From Tannerella sp. (GTDB taxonomy: Bacteria; Bacteroidota; Bacteroidia; Bacteroidales; Tannerellaceae), in assembly GCA_031272455.1 (NCBI GenBank), contig JAISTS010000137.1, positions 1 to 40,583 on the forward strand: a stretch of DNA of 40,583 nt. Direction: 5' to 3'. Each line of letters starts with the position of its first letter. Within the stretch, counting starts at the first letter, position 1. Shown piece after piece: positions 35,382 through 40,583 of the stretch. Made by a program: the position numbers and the translations under genes. Below the pieces are notes generated by a model. That model worked only from the letters and a program-made list of their open reading frames with translations, made no database searches and was not told the DNA's origin.

Positions 35382-37829
35382 ATGAAAGTACTGAAATTTG
35401 GCGGGACGTCAGTTGGTTCCGTTAAGAGCATATTGAATGTAAAGCATATTGTCGAGGCGGTTGGCGAGCCTGTCGTCGTCGTCGTGTCTGCGCTTGGCGG
35501 CGTAACCGACAAATTATTAGCCACTTCGACTATGGCATCGAAGGGGAATACAGCCTACGAGGCGTCGCTGAACGAAATCATTGAACGTCATCTCGATATA
35601 GTTGACGGCGTCATCAGCGACAGTGTCCTGCTGAAAGATACGAAAGCGCGTATTACAACCCTGCTCGACGAGCTGTCGAACATCCTCAAGGGTGTCTATC
35701 TAATTAACGACCTGTCAGCCAAGACTTCGGATACGATTGTCAGCTATGGTGAACGGCTCTCGTCGCTCATCCTGTCGCACGTCATACGCGGAGCGCGGCA
35801 TTACGACTCGCGGCGTTTCATCAAAACTGTCCGACAGTTTAGCAAGCATATTGTTGATTTCGAGCTGACTAACAGGCTGATAAAAGAGACTTTCGCGACG
35901 CTTCCCGATGTGGCGCTTGTGCCCGGGTTCATTTCGTCGAACAGAGATAATGGCGAAATATCCAACCTCGGACGCGGCGGGTCCGACTATACGGCATCCA
36001 TCATCGCCGCCGCTCTCGATGCCGATATTCTCGAAATATGGACTGACGTTGACGGCTTTATGACTGCCGACCCTCGCGTTATCAATTCGGCGTATGTGAT
36101 TGAACGACTGTCGTTTACCGAAGCAATGGAACTCTGTAACTTCGGCGCCAAAGTCATCTATCCGCCGACGATTTATCCCGTTTATCACAAAAATATCCCG
36201 ATACGGATATGCAATACCTTCAATCCAGACGCACAGGGGACGTATATCTCGAACGATACTCTGACCGGCGCGACAACACGTAAGGCGATGATTAAGGGTA
36301 TCTCGTCGATCGACGATACCTGCCTCGTTACCGTTCAGGGACTTGGAATGGTAGGCGTTATTGGAGTTAATTACCGTATATTCAAGACATTAGCTAAGAA
36401 TGGCGTAAGCGTGTTTATGGTCTCGCAGGCAAGTTCCGAAAACAATACGACGATAGCCGTCAAGCACGAAGATGCCGACCTCGCTGTAAAGGCTCTGAAT
36501 GAGGAGTTTGCGCTCGAACGCTCTCAGGGCGAAGTTGACGATGTGATTGCCGAAAAAGACCTTGCTACGGTAGCTATCGTTGGTGAAAATATGAAACGCA
36601 CTCCGGGCATCGCGGGCAAGCTGTTTGGCACTCTGGGACGCGCCGGTATAAGCGTAATAGCCTGTGCACAAGGCGCTTCGGAAACAAATATCTCGTTTGT
36701 CATCAAGCGCGAATTTCTGCGTAAGGCGCTCAACTCCATTCACGACTCGTTTTTTCTGTCGGAATACAAGGTGATGAACCTGTTTATAGTCGGCGTTGGG
36801 ACGGTTGGCAGCAAACTGATAGAACAAATACAGCATCAGCAATCGCGTTTAATGGATCAAAACGGGCTGAAACTCAATGTCGTAGGAATAGCCAATTCGC
36901 GTAAGGCGCTCGTCAGTCGCGGTGGACTGAACCTCGATACCTGCATTTCGGAAATGAAGCTCAACGGGATGCCTTCGTCGCCGTCGGTTATCCTCAACGA
37001 AATACTTAAGATGAACATTTTCAATTCGGTATTCGTTGACTGCACGTCGAGCGCTGAGATAGCTTCGATATACGAATCGCTGCTGAACAACAATATTTCA
37101 GTGGTGGCGGCAAACAAAATTGCTGCTTCGTCGTCGTACGACAATTATCACCTGCTGAAGGAAACGGCGCGCAAACGTGGCGTCAAATACCTGTTCGAGA
37201 CGAATGTAGGCGCCGGATTGCCTATCATCAATACGATGAACGACCTGATAAACAGTGGCGACCATATCCTGCACCTCGAAGCCGTGCTGTCGGGGACACT
37301 TAATTTCATTTTCAACACTTTAAGCGCCGATATTCCGTTCAGCAAAGCCATACGTATGGCTAAGGAAGCCCATTATTCGGAGCCTGATCCGCGTATCGAC
37401 CTGAGTGGCAAGGATGTAGTGCGCAAACTCGTAATCCTCACGCGCGAAGCCGGTTATATGGTCGAAAAGGAAGATGTGAAGATAAACCTGTTCATTCCCG
37501 AACGCTATTTTACCGGTTCGCTCGACGATTTCTGGTCTCATATCAATGAACTTGACGCCGAGTTTGAAGCTATGCGCAAGCGTGTCGAAACAGAGAAAAA
37601 ACGTATCCGTATGGTCGCGCGTATGGACCACGGGAAATGCGAAATCGGCTTGCAGGAAGTTGACCGCCTCCATCCGTTCTACGAGCTTGAAGGCAGCAAT
37701 AATATCATAATGATCTCGACCGAGCGCTATAAAGCTTATCCGATGATTATCAAGGGCTACGGCGCAGGCGAAGACGTTACGGCTGCCGGAGTTTTTGCCG
37801 ATATTATTTCGATAGCGAATATTCGGTAA
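35382..37829 (+). CDS. thrA: Bifunctional aspartate kinase / homoserine dehydrogenase
   Basis: MKVLKFGGTSVGS; FISSNRDNGEISNLGRGGSDYTASIIAAALDADILEIWTDVDG; homoserine dehydrogenase GVGTVGSKLIEQI and NVGAGLPIINTMNDLINSGD. Confidence 0.97.
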   Translation: MKVLKFGGTSVGSVKSILNVKHIVEAVGEPVVVVVSALGGVTDKLLATSTMASKGNTAYEASLNEIIERHLDIVDGVISDSVLLKDTKARITTLLDELSNILKGVYLINDLSAKTSDTIVSYGERLSSLILSHVIRGARHYDSRRFIKTVRQFSKHIVDFELTNRLIKETFATLPDVALVPGFISSNRDNGEISNLGRGGSDYTASIIAAALDADILEIWTDVDGFMTADPRVINSAYVIERLSFTEAMELCNFGAKVIYPPTIYPVYHKNIPIRICNTFNPDAQGTYISNDTLTGATTRKAMIKGISSIDDTCLVTVQGLGMVGVIGVNYRIFKTLAKNGVSVFMVSQASSENNTTIAVKHEDADLAVKALNEEFALERSQGEVDDVIAEKDLATVAIVGENMKRTPGIAGKLFGTLGRAGISVIACAQGASETNISFVIKREFLRKALNSIHDSFFLSEYKVMNLFIVGVGTVGSKLIEQIQHQQSRLMDQNGLKLNVVGIANSRKALVSRGGLNLDTCISEMKLNGMPSSPSVILNEILKMNIFNSVFVDCTSSAEIASIYESLLNNNISVVAANKIAASSSYDNYHLLKETARKRGVKYLFETNVGAGLPIINTMNDLINSGDHILHLEAVLSGTLNFIFNTLSADIPFSKAIRMAKEAHYSEPDPRIDLSGKDVVRKLVILTREAGYMVEKEDVKINLFIPERYFTGSLDDFWSHINELDAEFEAMRKRVETEKKRIRMVARMDHGKCEIGLQEVDRLHPFYELEGSNNIIMISTERYKAYPMIIKGYGAGEDVTAAGVFADIISIANIR

Positions 37830-39034
37830 TGAAAAAAATCATTATTCTCGGCGATGGGATGGCAGACGAGCCGGTCGAAATGCTCGGAGGACTGACGCCA
37901 TTGCAATATGCGCCGACACCATATATGGATATGCTTGCCCGACAGGGCGTTACGGGACGTTTGCAAACTGTCCCCGACGGCTTTCATCCGGGTAGCGAAG
38001 TGGCGAATATGGCTGTGCTCGGCTACGATTTGCGGCAAGTCTATGAAGGGCGCGGAGTGCTCGAAGCTGCAAGTATGGGCACCGATTTGCAGGCAGGCGA
38101 GATGGCTATGCGCTGCAACCTGATAAGCATTGACGGCGAGCAGCTGAAAAACCATTCCGCAGGGCATATTTCCAATGCCGAAGCCGAAGAACTGATAGCA
38201 TTTCTGAACAACGAACTGGGTAGCGAGACCTTGCGTTTTTATAGCGGCGTATCATATCGCAACTTGCTGGTTATCGGCGGTGGCGACAAACGTATCGACT
38301 GTACTCCGCCGCACGACATCCCCCTGCAACCGTTCCGTCCGGCGCTGATAAAAGCCACGCATCCCGACGCCAAGGCAACGGCTAAACAACTGAACGAACT
38401 GATATTAGCCTCGCAACAAATCCTTTCTTCTCATCCGGTGAACAAAAGGCGAATTGCCCGCGGACAAGACCCTGCCAACAGTATTTGGCTATGGTCGCCG
38501 GGCTACCGTCCCGCTATGCAGACCTTGCGTGAAATGTTCGGCATTGCATCAAGCGTCGTTATCTCGGCTGTTGATCTTATACGCGGAATCGGCGTTTATG
38601 CAGGAATGAAAGTGATTGACGTTGAAGGCGCTACGGGGCTGTACGACACGAATTACGAAGGGAAGGCACAGGCGGCAATCGAAGCCCTGCGCACAAATGA
38701 ACTCGTCTATCTGCATATCGAAGCGAGCGACGAGGCTGGACACGACGGCGACGCGCAACTCAAAGTGCGCACAATCAGCGACTTGGATAGCCGCATTATT
38801 GGTCCGGTTTATGAAGCCGTCAGCCAATGGGACGAAGCGGTAACAATAGCCGTGCTGCCCGACCATCCTACGCCCTGTGCAGTGCGCACACACACAGCTG
38901 CGCCCGTGCCTTTCCTGATATGGCACAGGGATATTACACCCGATAAGGTGCAAAGTTTTGACGAATTTACGGTCGAAAAAGGCAGCTGCGGACTGCTGTC
39001 GGACGACGAATTTATGCGTTTTCTTAAACTATAA
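37829..39034 (+). CDS. Cofactor-independent phosphoglycerate mutase, archaeal ApgM type; candidate homoserine-kinase analogue
   Basis: IILGDGMADEP, FHPGSEVANMAVLGYD, HIEASDEAGHDGD, LPDHPTPCAVRTHTAAPVPFLI; TAATG coupling to thrA. Confidence 0.88.
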   Translation: MKKIIILGDGMADEPVEMLGGLTPLQYAPTPYMDMLARQGVTGRLQTVPDGFHPGSEVANMAVLGYDLRQVYEGRGVLEAASMGTDLQAGEMAMRCNLISIDGEQLKNHSAGHISNAEAEELIAFLNNELGSETLRFYSGVSYRNLLVIGGGDKRIDCTPPHDIPLQPFRPALIKATHPDAKATAKQLNELILASQQILSSHPVNKRRIARGQDPANSIWLWSPGYRPAMQTLREMFGIASSVVISAVDLIRGIGVYAGMKVIDVEGATGLYDTNYEGKAQAAIEALRTNELVYLHIEASDEAGHDGDAQLKVRTISDLDSRIIGPVYEAVSQWDEAVTIAVLPDHPTPCAVRTHTAAPVPFLIWHRDITPDKVQSFDEFTVEKGSCGLLSDDEFMRFLKL

Positions 39035-39117
39035 TATTATGAATGTGATTTTTGAAGTGAAATTTTGCCGTTTTACAGTAATATTGTAATTTTACGCGCT
39101 GAAAAAAACATTCACTT

Positions 39118-40077
39118 ATGTCGAAAGAACAATACAGGGCGCTCTGTCGCACGGAAGAAAGCATCCCCATCTTTTCGCAGGACTGGTGGCTCGACGCGGT
39201 GTGCGGCGAGGCGAACTGGAACGTGCTGCTTGTCGAAAAAAACGACAGGACGCTGGCTGCATTGCCGTTTTATATGCCTGTGCGAGGCGTAGTTACGATG
39301 CCGCAATACACGCAGACGATGGGTGTTTGGTTCGCGCCGAAGTCGGACGACACGAAGTATCATTCGGCGCTCGAACAGCGGCAATCGCTATGCAAGCAGT
39401 TGATTGAACGGCTTCCGGCGCGCATTTTCCTGCAAAATTTCGACTATGCGTTTACCGACTGGCTGCCGTTTTACTGGCAGGGTTTCCGTCAGACCACACG
39501 CTATACTTATCTGCTGAAAGACTTGAAAAACAGCGATTTGTTATGGGAAAATATGAGCTATCAGACGCGGCGCAACATCCGCGATGCGCAGGAAAAATTC
39601 CATATCACGGTCAGGACGGACGTTTCGGTTGACGATTTTATCCATATCCAGAATCAGACATTTGAACGTCAGCATCAACGCAACAAACAGGATGCAAATA
39701 TTTTACGACGCTTGATAGATACTTGTCGCGAACGCGGACAGGGCGAGATCTGGGGCGGTTACGACGGCGACGGACGGCTTCACGCCGCTGCTTTTGTCGT
39801 CTGGCAACAGCGTTCGGCTTACTACATAGCAGGCGGCGGCGATTCGTCGCTTCGTCATTCGGGAGCGCACAGCTTGGCGCTTTGGGAAGCTGTCAAACAG
39901 GTCGCGCAATATACGGATACGTTTGATTTTGAAGGCTCTATGCTGCCCGGCGTCGAACGGTTTTTCCGCGAATTTGGCGGAGTGCAGACACCCTATTTGT
40001 CTGTCAGCAAAGGGAAAATCGGTCTGTTTGAACGATTAATGATAAAGTTATCCAAGGCATATCGCCACAAGACATAA
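39118..40077 (+). CDS. FemAB-like / GNAT-fold acyltransferase
   Basis: PIFSQDWWLDAVCGEANWNVLLVEK; SYQTRRNIRDAQEKF; AFVVWQQRSAYYIAGGGDSSLRHSGAHSLALWEAVK; FDFEGSMLPGVERFFREFGG. Confidence 0.82.
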   Translation: MSKEQYRALCRTEESIPIFSQDWWLDAVCGEANWNVLLVEKNDRTLAALPFYMPVRGVVTMPQYTQTMGVWFAPKSDDTKYHSALEQRQSLCKQLIERLPARIFLQNFDYAFTDWLPFYWQGFRQTTRYTYLLKDLKNSDLLWENMSYQTRRNIRDAQEKFHITVRTDVSVDDFIHIQNQTFERQHQRNKQDANILRRLIDTCRERGQGEIWGGYDGDGRLHAAAFVVWQQRSAYYIAGGGDSSLRHSGAHSLALWEAVKQVAQYTDTFDFEGSMLPGVERFFREFGGVQTPYLSVSKGKIGLFERLMIKLSKAYRHKT

Positions 40078-40118
40078 TAAAAAAACTTAAAAAAGCGCCG
40101 TGCGAACAAGATTATTGC

Positions 40119-40126
40119 TACCTTTG
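40119..40126 (+). promoter_or_regulatory. -7 element TACCTTTG for terC
   Basis: TAnnTTTG match 27 bp before the ATG at 40153. Confidence 0.55.
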
Positions 40127-40152
40127 CCGCCTGAAATAAAAAGGTTGTAAAA

Positions 40153-40583
40153 ATGATAGCGTCCGAAACTTTAATAATGGGAGGTTTCCTCCTGATAATC
40201 ATTGCGATGCTGATGATCGACCTGCTTGTCGTGGGTCGTAATGCGCATGTGGTCAAGCCTCGAGAAGCCTTGGTTTGGACAGGCGTCTGGGTCAGTATGG
40301 CGCTGTGTTTCTACGTGTTCCTGTATTTTTACGGTCATCTGCTGCATGGCATTGCGACGCCCGAAAAACTCGCCGAAGTAACAGCCAAATATTTTCCCGG
40401 AATAAGCTATAAATCGCAGGATTTCAGCGGGATGCTGGCGGAATACCGACAAAACCTGTCAATAGTCTATCTGTCGGGATATTTCATCGAAGAAACGCTT
40501 TCGATAGATAATATTTTCGTGATACTGATGATCCTTCGCGGCTTTGTTGTGCCGTTAAAAGATTATAAATCAGTGCTGTTTTG
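40153..40583 (+). CDS. TerC-family integral membrane protein, truncated by the window edge
   Basis: MIASETLIMGGFLLIIIAMLMIDLLVVGRNAHVVKPREALVWTGVWVSMAL...YLSGYFIEETLSIDNIFVILMILRGFVVP; no stop before 40583. Confidence 0.88.
   Translation, partial: MIASETLIMGGFLLIIIAMLMIDLLVVGRNAHVVKPREALVWTGVWVSMALCFYVFLYFYGHLLHGIATPEKLAEVTAKYFPGISYKSQDFSGMLAEYRQNLSIVYLSGYFIEETLSIDNIFVILMILRGFVVPLKDYKSVLF

Overview
This 40.6 kb window looks like Bacteroidetes (Bacteroidales-type) chromosome: the protein families, the TAnnTTTG promoter motifs and the gene order all fit. Most of it is core genes: floA-like flotillin, nucleoside phosphorylase, a VorB-type 2-oxoacid:ferredoxin oxidoreductase operon, rhlE-like helicase, ispE, YgiQ radical SAM, a divergent HxlR/DJ-1 pair, a NikR-like regulator with a TonB-dependent receptor, an RSH alarmone enzyme, mutL, an OstA-like/parvulin chaperone cluster, recQ, clpX-clpP-tig, an RRM protein, a CPBP protease, thrA-apgM, a FemAB-like acyltransferase and a truncated terC. 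The accessory part is a 1559-aa surface protein with InlB-type repeats, a beta-helix and a sorting-tail-like C-terminus. The observations most worth follow-up are: (1) several in-register heptanucleotide (7-bp) repeat arrays with different core sequences, each placed at or next to a stop codon; (2) a NikR-family regulator in which three of the four canonical nickel ligands (the histidines) are substituted, next to a TonB-dependent receptor; upstream of that receptor is a palindrome (TATTCTT-N11-AAGAATA) with the geometry of the H. pylori NikR operator; (3) two very small, tightly coupled ORFs missed by the ORF track (56 aa in the vor operon, 26 aa after DJ-1); (4) an RSH enzyme whose HD hydrolase motifs are gone. 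No rRNA, tRNA, CRISPR array or transposase was recognised by eye.
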